Made by a program: the position numbers and the translations under genes
The notes under the pieces: generated by a model
What the model was told of the DNA's origin: nothing
Database searches by the model: none
What the model saw: the letters and a program-made list of their open reading frames with translations, nothing else
From: Pirellulaceae bacterium
Lineage (GTDB): Bacteria; Planctomycetota; Planctomycetia; Pirellulales; Pirellulaceae
Assembly: GCA_013002105.1 (NCBI GenBank)
Contig: JABDKS010000325.1
Span: forward strand, 1 to 12,586
Reading direction: 5' to 3'
DNA: 12,586 bases
Part shown: piece by piece, positions 1 to 7,527 of the stretch
Layout of the letters: every line of letters begins with the position of its first letter
Position numbering within the stretch: the stretch's first letter is position 1

Positions 1-1353
1 CAGATCCTCTCCCGAATTCACCCGCGACCAGATCAGCGTCGCCAAGATTCCGCCCACGATCACAAAAGCTGCGACGTACCCAATCACCTCCACACCCACG
101 CCGCCGGTCCCAACACTGCTGCGATCGTTCATCCGAGCAACCATCAACAGGGGACCAAACTGGTCCCCCGCGTTTTGACGCTCCATGTAGTCCGACGAAT
201 AGCTCCACAAACGAAAAAAGAAGCCTTCGACTTGAATCGGCTTGGAGATCAACGCGACAACCGCGTCGCCTCCTTCCTGCTCTTGGATCGCCTTGCTCAA
301 GAATCCGGGCAGCTCTTTCATGACCAGTGACACCGGATACATCCCCTCAAACCGCACAGGCTCGCCAGTTTCCCCGTCTGGGCGAGCAATCTGAACCACG
401 ACATTTCCCAGGTCGCCGTTGGCATCGATCTGAAAATAGTGGTCGCTGCCAAGTTGTTTTTGCCGCTCGGGATCGGTCACAGCGATTCGCGTGACCCGTA
501 CGGTACGAAGCTGCATTCGCAGCCAATCGCCCGTGAACTTCTTCGGCTCGCGCAATAAATCCACCGGCACGATCCAAGTCGGTTCTAACTGCGCCGCAAG
601 CGGCGTGTCGGCAATCTGCTGCGACACCGCCAGCATCTGATAGAACGCATCATTGTCTGCAGCCATTAACGGTTGGCGGTTACGATCGCCCACATCGGCC
701 AGCTCACTGACATCGACACCGGCTTGACTCAGTAATCGCCACCCGTTGCTCGGTGGCTGGCTGGGAAACCATTTGACGTGACCACTGGCCATCGCGAGTG
801 GAAACGACGACTCAGAATCGGCATTTTCTTCGATCACCACGCCGACCGCTTCGATCCGATCACCGACCGCGGCGCCGGTGGGTAACCGAGCGGCAATCAA
901 ATTCAACGTTTTGGTGTTGTACGTCGCTTCATGGGACGCCGCTTCATGGGACGTCGGCTCATCTGACGCTTCGGCGTCCTCGGTCGCAACCGAGATGACG
1001 ATGTCTTGAAAAACGGGAAATTCCAAAAACTCGACCAAGTTGTCCGGGACTTTCAACGTCCGCAGCGATTTGATCGTGCCGGTCACCCGGATCGCATCTC
1101 CTAACTCCAACGGCGTAGTCTCCGCGGCGATTTTTGACTCGATCCCATCGTCGCTGACCCGTTTGAGCCGGTAGATGATTTTGGCAAGCTCACCGAACGA
1201 CTCTGAGTCACCAGGCGGATAAGCTGCCTCGATCCTTGCAGCGTCAAACCCGCTCAAAAGTTCCAGTGCGGATTGAGCCTGCAGTTGGCTGCTGGTCGCG
1301 GCAATGGCTGCCAACAGGATGAGCGTCGTTGCACAACGAAAGAATTGGTTCAT
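1..1353 (-). CDS. Secreted/membrane-anchored hypothetical protein with OB-fold-like segments (3' end beyond window)
   Basis: The function is not recognised. The reading frame starts at an ATG (complement of 1351-1353) and stays open for 451 codons to the left edge, so the C-terminus is missing. Residues 1-26 form a signal peptide (MNQFFRC, then a hydrophobic core, then LQA before QS). A membrane helix lies at about 420-443 (GYVAAFVIVGGILATLIW), so most of the chain should be outside the cytoplasm. Two beta-rich stretches look like OB-fold strands: about 84-98 (LGDAIRVTGTIKSLR) and 266-292 (LLREPKKFTGDWLRM followed by RTVRVTRIAV). A DAFYQML motif is at 235-241. Residues 131-145 are an acidic Ser/His/Glu stretch encoded by a 15-base tandem repeat. 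The gene follows the other minus-strand gene after 45 bases, in the same direction, so they are probably an operon. No clear Shine-Dalgarno site is visible. That it is a real gene is nearly certain; its role is open. Confidence 0.85.
   Translation of the reverse strand, partial: MNQFFRCATTLILLAAIAATSSQLQAQSALELLSGFDAARIEAAYPPGDSESFGELAKIIYRLKRVSDDGIESKIAAETTPLELGDAIRVTGTIKSLRTLKVPDNLVEFLEFPVFQDIVISVATEDAEASDEPTSHEAASHEATYNTKTLNLIAARLPTGAAVGDRIEAVGVVIEENADSESSFPLAMASGHVKWFPSQPPSNGWRLLSQAGVDVSELADVGDRNRQPLMAADNDAFYQMLAVSQQIADTPLAAQLEPTWIVPVDLLREPKKFTGDWLRMQLRTVRVTRIAVTDPERQKQLGSDHYFQIDANGDLGNVVVQIARPDGETGEPVRFEGMYPVSLVMKELPGFLSKAIQEQEGGDAVVALISKPIQVEGFFFRLWSYSSDYMERQNAGDQFGPLLMVARMNDRSSVGTGGVGVEVIGYVAAFVIVGGILATLIWSRVNSGEDL
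925..969 (-). repeat. 15-base tandem repeat, three units, inside the left-edge gene
   Basis: Units are 925-939 (cgcttcatgggacgc), 940-954 (cgcttcatgggacgt) and 955-969 (cggctcatctgacgc). The first two differ at one base and the third is diverged. On the coding strand they encode the repeats DEPTS, HEAAS and HEATY-like peptides in a non-conserved linker between the OB-like segments. Because the unit is a multiple of three, copy-number change keeps the frame. Confidence 0.75.
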
Positions 1354-1398
1354 GGTTCTATACTTTTCCCGGAGGGATCATCTGATTCCCGATGCGAT

Positions 1399-2805
1399 TC
1401 AGGTCGCCTGATCGCTGTCAGGACCATCGAATGCTTGGAGAAACTCTCCTGGCGACTTGCGGTGCGAATTGCGAAGCTGGCGAGCCCGTTTTGCGTAGAT
1501 CGCGGTTCGCCACATCACGACGGCTGCGACGGACACCCCCACCAAAACAGCCAGACCCAACACAATCCAAAACCGACTGACTTGAGATTCACGGTCCGCA
1601 CGAGTGGATCCACGCACTGTGGCAGACGCGGCGGACAGAGCACCGTCAGATGGATATCCGACGATCCGACCGATGATGACTGGTGCAGCGTCGGCTCCGT
1701 ACGCGGAACCGTAGGCAAGTCGTTTAAAAAATTTACCGACGACACGTATCTCCGGTCCCTTTTTGGCATCAGCGCTTATGCCGACCGCGCGGACCGATTG
1801 GGGCGCGTCGGGGACGATCAGCACAAACGGCCTGTCGCCACCGCTGCTCGGCCGGATCCACAGCTCCCAATACGACTGAACACCAAACGGATTCGCTGCG
1901 GCTTCCTTCTTTTCCGATCGCGCAACGCGCCCTTGCACTCGCACACGTCGTCCGAGGTAAATCTCGGGCTGCTGCATCAGCGGCACGACGGCGACCGCGA
2001 TCGCTCCGTGGGCGTCCACGCGGTCGGCTTGGTCAAGCTGACGATAAAACGCATCAAAATCCTCCGATCGCCATAGGGCCCCGTCGACGACTCGCTCGGT
2101 CGCGGCTTGATCTAGCGACGCCAGCCAAGCGTTTAACCGGACATGATCGCCGTCGCCGAGCGTTTCATCCTGCGTTTCGTTATCCGCATCATCTCGCGTC
2201 GGATCGCCCGCGACCACATTAAGTTGCACGCCAACGCGATCGACCGTTGCGAATTGTGATCCAAAACGCCGCAACGTTGCGGTCCAAGCGATGCGTTGCT
2301 CGTCGTCCAAGCCATCGACTTGTTGCACGACATCGGCCGTCGCAGTGATCACGGATTCGATGACACGAAAACTCTCGTTGGACTGCCAACGATCCAGGAC
2401 GACGGTCCATTGTCGCTGTTCATTCTGGCTCAGTGCTCCCGTGATGATGCGAGCCGAATCGAGCACGGAGGCGGGAATCCGATCCAGAGCGATTTCACGC
2501 GGATTGCCAATCGTCGGATTGCCAATCGTCGGCGAGTTGGACTTTGCATTTTGTCCCGCGTCGCCGATCAATGCGCCGCCAGGTGCCGCCACGGCGTCGA
2601 CCGGCGAGGACTCTGCCGCGACGTCGGCGTCCTCTCCAAAGAATGTTTGATAGACCTCCGGTTGCGAAGCCTGCTGCATGACCACAATGACCAGTACCAG
2701 GGCGACGCCCAGCCGAATCAGCCGACGGTAGGATTGTGCGGGTTGCGGGCGGCGTCGGCGTCGGCCGTAAAGCGTTTCATCGTTTAGTTGAGAGGGAATT
2801 CGCAT
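1399..2805 (-). CDS. Hypothetical membrane protein with two transmembrane helices and an OB-fold-like domain
   Basis: The function is not recognised. The protein has 468 residues, with its ATG at the complement of 2803-2805. A basic N-terminal tail (GRRRRRP at 14-20) precedes a membrane helix at about 29-46, so the N-terminus should be cytoplasmic. A second helix lies at about 412-432 (FWIVLGLAVLVGVSVAAVVMW), followed by a basic cytoplasmic tail. The large loop between should be extracytoplasmic. It holds a low-complexity linker (about 60-105, with a duplicated TIGNP), a helical part (about 105-180), a DAFYRQL motif at 251-257, and a beta-rich OB-like domain at about 281-365 (YLGRRVRVQGRVAR, YWELWIRP, PFVLIVPD, IRVVGKFFK). 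The motif order DAFY, then OB-like strands, then a C-terminal helix matches the next gene downstream, suggesting distant paralogues acting together. It is the first gene of the likely two-gene operon. Confidence in the gene is high; any function would be a guess. Confidence 0.88.
   Translation of the reverse strand: MRIPSQLNDETLYGRRRRRPQPAQSYRRLIRLGVALVLVIVVMQQASQPEVYQTFFGEDADVAAESSPVDAVAAPGGALIGDAGQNAKSNSPTIGNPTIGNPREIALDRIPASVLDSARIITGALSQNEQRQWTVVLDRWQSNESFRVIESVITATADVVQQVDGLDDEQRIAWTATLRRFGSQFATVDRVGVQLNVVAGDPTRDDADNETQDETLGDGDHVRLNAWLASLDQAATERVVDGALWRSEDFDAFYRQLDQADRVDAHGAIAVAVVPLMQQPEIYLGRRVRVQGRVARSEKKEAAANPFGVQSYWELWIRPSSGGDRPFVLIVPDAPQSVRAVGISADAKKGPEIRVVGKFFKRLAYGSAYGADAAPVIIGRIVGYPSDGALSAASATVRGSTRADRESQVSRFWIVLGLAVLVGVSVAAVVMWRTAIYAKRARQLRNSHRKSPGEFLQAFDGPDSDQAT
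2501..2530 (-). repeat. Perfect 15-base tandem duplication inside the OB-like membrane protein gene
   Basis: The unit ggattgccaatcgtc occurs twice in a row without mismatch (2501-2515 and 2516-2530). On the coding strand it encodes TIGNP twice, in the linker after the first membrane helix. The absence of any difference between copies, silent sites included, suggests a recent duplication. Confidence 0.9.
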
Positions 2806-3035
2806 CAGAAACGCCTAGTTATTTGCGGTCACGCTTGATGGACCGATAGTGCCACTTTACCCTAGAGATGGTGACGCATTGGCTGGCAAACACGTGCAGC
2901 GACGCAAACTCGAGACTTGAGCTCGGCCGCGAGATTCGTAGCACGGGCTCTCAAAAGCCCACTTTGTTTTGTCCGTTGGATTCATCACCCAGGTAAGATA
3001 CTGCTTGTCCCCACTCTTACAGCCTCAAAATCGCA
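2806..3035. promoter_or_regulatory. Divergent intergenic region expected to hold promoters for both directions
   Basis: These 230 bases separate the two divergent starts and contain no credible gene. Transcription in both directions must begin here or inside the flanking genes. Boxes are weak. On the plus strand TTGATG (2835-2840) is 17 bases from TACCCT (2858-2863), and TTGTCC (2969-2974) precedes a TAAGAT (2994-2999) with a 19-base spacer. Neither is close to consensus. No strong inverted repeat or riboswitch-like structure was recognised. The presence of promoters follows from gene orientation; the specific boxes are tentative. Confidence 0.35.
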
Positions 3036-6000
3036 ATGGCCATGTCGTCCTTGAAGCGACCCCACCGCTCGTTCATTCTACCGATTTGTGCTGCGTTGGG
3101 CGTGAGTTTTTTGTCAACTGCAATGTTCGGTGGGATCGCCAACGCCGAAGGTGAACCAGCGGCTGACTTTTTAAAGCGATTGCGAGTTGCCGGCTATTAT
3201 GACACCGCCATCGCCTACCTTGATCGCATTGAACAGTACCCCGGCGTCGACCCAGAATTGATCCAAGCGGTGCCGCTGGAAAAAGCTCAAACATTCATCG
3301 ACGCCGCGGTCGCGTCGCGCAATGCAAAAGATCGTGATGCGTTTTTCGGAAACGCAGAACAGGCACTGAGCGATTTTCTGAAAAACCCCGCGCACCCGCG
3401 TGCGTCCGAAGCCCGCATGCAACTGGGCAAACTGCAGTTGTTTCGCGGTTCGCAAATGCTGATGGGTGAGGACGTTGACGATGCTAAAAAGAAAGCCGCC
3501 CGAGATTCGTTCGTCGCATCGTCAAAGACGTTTGATTCGATCATCGATGACCTCCGCAAAAAGCTAAGCGAAATGCAGGGCCAAAAGGTCGATCCCAAAA
3601 AAGAGCCACAAAAGGCTGCCCTGCGCGATCAGTATCGGTTCGAGTTCTTGGAGGCGCAGGTCAGTGCCGGTGAAACTCGCATCCTGGCCGCCAAAACTTT
3701 TGACGACCCCGCCAAAGATGCCAAAGCAATGCTGGATGAAGCGATCAAGCGTTTCACCGAGATGAGCGATAAGTACACCGACTACGCGCAGGGCGCCATC
3801 GCAACGCTTTATTTGGCACAGTCGTACGAACTTTTGGGCGACATTGAAAAAGCCAAGCTGAATTACAAAGAGATGGTCGACGCGATCGACGCAGACCCGC
3901 TGCGCGATGCCAAATTTCAGGCCGCCGCCGGCTTGATCAATCTGAACATGCAGGAAACGCCGCCCAAATTTGATGAGTCCATCGAAATGGAAAAAGGTTT
4001 GGTCAAAGGTATTCGACCCAACGAAAGAACCGCTTCGAGTGTTCAAGATTTGCGATTACAGCTTGCCAAAGCCTACCTGGCCAAATCTAACGACAAAGAA
4101 AATAGCAAAGGGACCGAACAGAAACGAGCAAAGTCCGAAGGTCGACAACTGCTCAATGACGCCAGCAAGATTCCTGGCCCCCACTTGGAAGAAACCAAGG
4201 AGTTACTGGCCGGTTTGGGCATCAACCGCGAAGAAGCCGATCTGCCAACAGCCGAGCCACCCAAGAGCCTGCAGGACGCGTTGGATACGGCCCGCACCGT
4301 CCTGCAAACCGGTCAAGACCTGGAACAAGCACTCGCCGCATTGGCGGGTCAGCCCGAGAATGCGGAACGGAAGAAACAAAAAGAAGAATTGCAGAAGCAG
4401 ATTCGCGACATGCAATCGATCGGCGTGCAGGTACTGCGCGGTGGCCTGGGAATGATCAACGGCAATACCAACGTCGATCTGATCAACCAAGCACGGCAGT
4501 TTTTGGCTTTCATGCTGTACAGCCAAAAAGAACATCGCGATGCGGCGGTCGTTGGTACGTTTTTGGCCCGTAATTCGCCAGGCACAGACACCGGTCTCAA
4601 AGGCGGACTGATGGCATTGTCATCGCTGCAACACCTGTTGGCCGAAGTCCCAGCGGATGAAAACGACGGCCTGCTGGCGCAACTGGAACAACTGGGCGAT
4701 TACCTGGTCAAGACTTGGCCGGATAATCCCGATGCTGCCAAAGCCCAAGGCGTTCGAATTCAGTTGCTGCTGCAAAAGGACGATTATGATGCAGCCAAGA
4801 CACTGATCACGAACATGAAATCAGGTGCCGAAAGGGCGACCTTCCAGCGATTGCTCGGCCAAATGCTCTACGTTCGCGCGATCAATCTGCAAATCGAAAA
4901 GAAGGATGCCGAGGCGAAGTCGGTCATGGACGATGCCGCCAAGACACTGCAAGAAGGCCTCGATGGGATCACCGGCAATCTGGTCGCCGGCGAAGCGATG
5001 CAGGCAGCCGTCGTGCTCGCACGGATCTATCACGAACAAGACAAAAGCGATCAAGCTCTTAAAATACTGGACCATCCAAAGTACGGTCCCGTTGAATTGA
5101 TCAAAACGCAGGGACCCGCCGGCGCAAATTTCAGCGGCGACCTCTACAGCACAGAATTGAAAGTCTTGGTTGACCGCATGATTTCGGTCGAGGACCCCGA
5201 ACCGTTGCTGAAGCGGGCCGCCGGCACGATGGAAAATTTGCGAAAGGCCTACCCCGGACAAGACGGGCAGGCGAAACTGACGCGGATTTACATGAGGATG
5301 GCACAAGATGTCCGCAAGCAATTAGACAATTCGCCGCCGGCAAAAAAAACAAAACTGATCAACGTATTCAAGGTCTTTTTGAAACGGATCGCCGACACGA
5401 CTCAGGACCCTGCAACACTGAAATGGGTGGGCCAAACGTTCATGACGATGGGCAAATCGCTGATGTTGCCGACCGATATCAAAGCAACCGGGCAGTCTGC
5501 GGAACTGATCAATTCAGCGGCCAACATCTTCGAAGAATTAAAGGCTGACGATTTGAGTATCGCCTATCAATTCGCCCATGCAAAACGGTTGACCGGTCAA
5601 TACAAGGCAGCGTTGGCTGAACTCGAAGCAATCCTCAAACAGAATCAGATGATGCTGGACGCTCAGATGGAAGCCGCGCAGGCTTATGAAAACTGGGCAG
5701 CCGAGCAGGCTAGCGCAAAACTGTCGGCGCGGGTTTACGACGCGGCCCTATCGGGCGGACGACCGCTCAACGGCAAAAACGTCATTTGGGGCTGGGGACA
5801 GATCAGCAAACTGACCAACGGCAAAGAAAAGTACCGCGAGAAATTTTTCGAAGCACGCTACCACGTCGCTTTGTCGCGGTTTTTGAAAGGCAAGAAACTG
5901 AACGAAAAACGGGTGATGGAACAGGCGGTCAAAGACATCACGCAGATCGAAGCACTCTATCCCGATATGGGTGGTGCCGATCAGCATGCCAGATTCGATG

Positions 6001-6128
6001 CACTGTTAAAAGAAATCCAAAAAGCAGTCGGCAAGCAACCCACCGGACTGAAGCCATTCAAAGCCCGCCCTGCTCCTGCTCCGCCAGCACCTGCGCAGCC
6101 AGCACCAGTGCAGGCAGCACCTGCGTAG
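3036..6128 (+). CDS. Large secreted helical-repeat (TPR-like) protein
   Basis: The protein has 1030 residues. Residues 1-37 form a signal peptide: basic start (KRPHR), hydrophobic core, and cleavage after ANA before EGE. A start two codons later (ATG 3042) fits equally well. The mature chain is almost wholly alpha-helical, rich in Ala, Lys, Asp, Glu and Gln, with repeat units of TPR type. Clearer examples are at about 251-284 (AIATLYLAQSYELLGDIEKAK), 651-680 (LARIYHEQDKSDQALKIL) and 840-870 (AHAKRLTGQYKAALAELEAIL). Such domains scaffold protein complexes. The C-terminus (from about 1010) is a Pro/Ala/Gln tail encoded by 15-base repeats. No catalytic motif was seen. The position upstream of a second secreted TPR protein and an ExbB/ExbD/ExbD set suggests a periplasmic part of an energised envelope system; this is inference from context. 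Confidence 0.93.
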   Translation: MAMSSLKRPHRSFILPICAALGVSFLSTAMFGGIANAEGEPAADFLKRLRVAGYYDTAIAYLDRIEQYPGVDPELIQAVPLEKAQTFIDAAVASRNAKDRDAFFGNAEQALSDFLKNPAHPRASEARMQLGKLQLFRGSQMLMGEDVDDAKKKAARDSFVASSKTFDSIIDDLRKKLSEMQGQKVDPKKEPQKAALRDQYRFEFLEAQVSAGETRILAAKTFDDPAKDAKAMLDEAIKRFTEMSDKYTDYAQGAIATLYLAQSYELLGDIEKAKLNYKEMVDAIDADPLRDAKFQAAAGLINLNMQETPPKFDESIEMEKGLVKGIRPNERTASSVQDLRLQLAKAYLAKSNDKENSKGTEQKRAKSEGRQLLNDASKIPGPHLEETKELLAGLGINREEADLPTAEPPKSLQDALDTARTVLQTGQDLEQALAALAGQPENAERKKQKEELQKQIRDMQSIGVQVLRGGLGMINGNTNVDLINQARQFLAFMLYSQKEHRDAAVVGTFLARNSPGTDTGLKGGLMALSSLQHLLAEVPADENDGLLAQLEQLGDYLVKTWPDNPDAAKAQGVRIQLLLQKDDYDAAKTLITNMKSGAERATFQRLLGQMLYVRAINLQIEKKDAEAKSVMDDAAKTLQEGLDGITGNLVAGEAMQAAVVLARIYHEQDKSDQALKILDHPKYGPVELIKTQGPAGANFSGDLYSTELKVLVDRMISVEDPEPLLKRAAGTMENLRKAYPGQDGQAKLTRIYMRMAQDVRKQLDNSPPAKKTKLINVFKVFLKRIADTTQDPATLKWVGQTFMTMGKSLMLPTDIKATGQSAELINSAANIFEELKADDLSIAYQFAHAKRLTGQYKAALAELEAILKQNQMMLDAQMEAAQAYENWAAEQASAKLSARVYDAALSGGRPLNGKNVIWGWGQISKLTNGKEKYREKFFEARYHVALSRFLKGKKLNEKRVMEQAVKDITQIEALYPDMGGADQHARFDALLKEIQKAVGKQPTGLKPFKARPAPAPPAPAQPAPVQAAPA

Positions 6129-6157
6129 CCAGCACCTGTTTAGCCGACAACTGATTT
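6083..6157 (+). repeat. 15-base tandem repeat spanning the stop codon of the large TPR gene
   Basis: Five successive 15-base units begin at 6083, 6098, 6113, 6128 and 6143: gccagcacctgcgca, gccagcaccagtgca, ggcagcacctgcgta, gccagcacctgttta and gccgacaactgattt, the last strongly diverged. The first three encode the Pro/Ala tail. The TAG stop at 6126-6128 straddles the junction of units three and four, where earlier junctions read CAG (Gln). A second in-frame TAG (6141-6143) sits at the next junction. Confidence 0.8.
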
Positions 6158-6271
6158 ACCAAGCAACCGTCACACCAACCACCAACCTCATAGGCAGCCG
6201 TCACGACGACTGTTTCCACACCTTCAACGCGGCAACGACGCCCCAACCTCGCCGACCGTCGAACTCCATGG

Positions 6272-6295
6272 CACCTGGTAGCCCGTTACCCGGTG
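6272..6295 (+). other. Stem-loop upstream of the second TPR gene
   Basis: CACCTGGTA (6272-6280) and TACCCGGTG (6287-6295) can pair with one mismatch around a six-base loop (gcccgt). There is no T tract after it, so it does not look like an intrinsic terminator. It lies in the leader if translation starts at 6340, or inside the coding part if an earlier ATG is used. Its role is unknown. Confidence 0.35.
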
Positions 6296-6339
6296 TCGGC
6301 CCGAACATGAATTCCCCTATCCGCTGCAACAAAGATTCC

Positions 6340-7401
6340 ATGATTCAATTCCGCCTCTTTTGTGCCCATCGTCGCGCCGCCGCTTCTGTTTTGCTCGCCG
6401 CAGCATGCTGGTTGCTGCCTGCACCGATCGCGACCGCTCAAAACGATCAAGTATTCACCACCGGAGCGACCAAATCGCAACGGGGAACCCTTGGCACGGT
6501 GACCAAAGACGGCATTCAGATCAAGTTGGGTGACAACACCAAAACGATTGCGGCCGGCGAGATCGACAAAATTTTGTACACGGGCGATCCCAGCGAATTG
6601 ACCAAGGGCCGCGAATTCGCGGTCGACGGGCAGTACGAACAAGCCTTGGAAGAACTCGAGAAGATCGACGTCGCGACTGTAAAGCGGGACGTCGCCAAAG
6701 CGGACGTTGATTACTACATCATGATGTGCAAAGCCAAGCAGGCATTGGCCGGACAGGGCGATAAGACCGAAGCGGTCAAACTAGCGATGGGCTTCACTCG
6801 CAATCACCCCAACTCATGGCATTTTTATAGTGTTGCCAAGCTCTTGGGTGACCTGGCCCTGGCAATGAACAACCCCGACCAGGCTCTGCGTTTTTACGCA
6901 TCGCTACGTGCCGCCCCGACGACGGAAACAAAAATCGAATCGGTTTATTTGTCCGCGATCACTCAGTTGGCCAAAGGCGATGCGGCGACCGCACTGGGTG
7001 AATTCGAAAAGATCATCGGTCTCAAAGCAGCGACCCCGGGAGCGTTGCGACTGCAAACACTCGCCAAAGCAGGCAAAGCCGTCGCGCTGGCGCGCAGCGA
7101 GAAAGCCGCTGAAGGATTGAAATTGGTCAATACCTTGATCGCAGACTTGAATCCGACCGACGTGGAAATGGCGGCCAGAATCTATAACGCTCAGGGTGCA
7201 AGCTATGAAGCATCAGGAGATGTCGAGGGCGCCATCATGGCCTATTTACATACGCACCTGATGTTTTCGACACAGCCCGATGCACACGCCGAAGCCCTCT
7301 CCAAACTGGTAACCCTGTGGCCAAAAGTCGGCAAACCGGAGCGGGCCGCCGAAGCTCGCCAGGAACTACAAAACCGATACCCAGGTTTTGAGGCGCAGTG
7401 A
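6340..7401 (+). CDS. Secreted tetratricopeptide-repeat protein
   Basis: The protein has 353 residues from the ATG at 6340. The frame also has ATGs at 6268 and 6307, but 6340 gives a compact signal peptide: MIQFRLFCAHRR, a hydrophobic core (ASVLLAAACWLLPAP), then ATA before QND at about 33. None of the three starts has a good Shine-Dalgarno site. Residues 47-80 form a small beta-rich segment (GTLGTVTKDGIQIKLGD, then AAGEIDKILY). The rest is helical, with TPR-like units at about 92-109 (FAVDGQYEQALEELEKI), 168-190 (LGDLALAMNNPDQALRFYASL), 204-226 (LSAITQLAKGDAATALGEFEK) and 281-305. No catalytic motif is visible. It lies between the large TPR protein and a four-helix membrane protein, upstream of the ExbB/ExbD set, so a periplasmic scaffold role in the same system is plausible. 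The 3' end carries an unusual stop-containing repeat. Confidence 0.9.
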   Translation: MIQFRLFCAHRRAAASVLLAAACWLLPAPIATAQNDQVFTTGATKSQRGTLGTVTKDGIQIKLGDNTKTIAAGEIDKILYTGDPSELTKGREFAVDGQYEQALEELEKIDVATVKRDVAKADVDYYIMMCKAKQALAGQGDKTEAVKLAMGFTRNHPNSWHFYSVAKLLGDLALAMNNPDQALRFYASLRAAPTTETKIESVYLSAITQLAKGDAATALGEFEKIIGLKAATPGALRLQTLAKAGKAVALARSEKAAEGLKLVNTLIADLNPTDVEMAARIYNAQGASYEASGDVEGAIMAYLHTHLMFSTQPDAHAEALSKLVTLWPKVGKPERAAEARQELQNRYPGFEAQ

Positions 7402-7455
7402 TATTTCGAGGTGCAGTGATATTTCGAGGTGCAGTGAAATGAGGTGCAGTGAAAT
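7390..7455 (+). repeat. Tandem repeat of the gene's last codons including the stop codon, four copies
   Basis: Units: 7390-7407 (gaggcgcagtgatatttc), 7408-7425 (gaggtgcagtgatatttc), 7426-7440 (gaggtgcagtgaaat) and 7441-7455 (the same 15 bases again). The first unit contains the terminal Glu-Ala-Gln codons and the TGA stop (7399-7401). All units are multiples of three, so the frame continues as stop-Tyr-Phe-Glu-Val-Gln-stop, repeated: four in-frame TGA codons in about 50 bases. Confidence 0.85.
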
Positions 7456-7527
7456 AGCGTCGGTTGTTACCCACTGTGTCAATTACCGACGGGACTAAAA
7501 AGAAGTTTGCCTTCGTTGGGTGGTCCA

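Noticed and set aside
925..969. Short repeats as CRISPR units
   Set aside because: Units are contiguous without spacers, only 15 bases long and within coding sequence.
1273..2076. A 267-residue open frame on the plus strand
   Set aside because: It lies opposite the two well-supported minus-strand membrane protein genes. The product has no coherent hydrophobic or domain pattern and is rich in Arg, Ser and Cys, as expected of an antisense shadow.
2296..2787. A 163-residue plus-strand open frame
   Set aside because: It is antisense to the 468-residue membrane protein; composition is that of a shadow frame, and no start signal or recognisable motif is present.
6144..6278. 45 open codons after the second TAG of the large TPR gene, a possible lost C-terminal extension
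   Set aside because: The translation is low in complexity with no helical-repeat pattern, and a frame open for 45 codons is expected by chance at this base composition.
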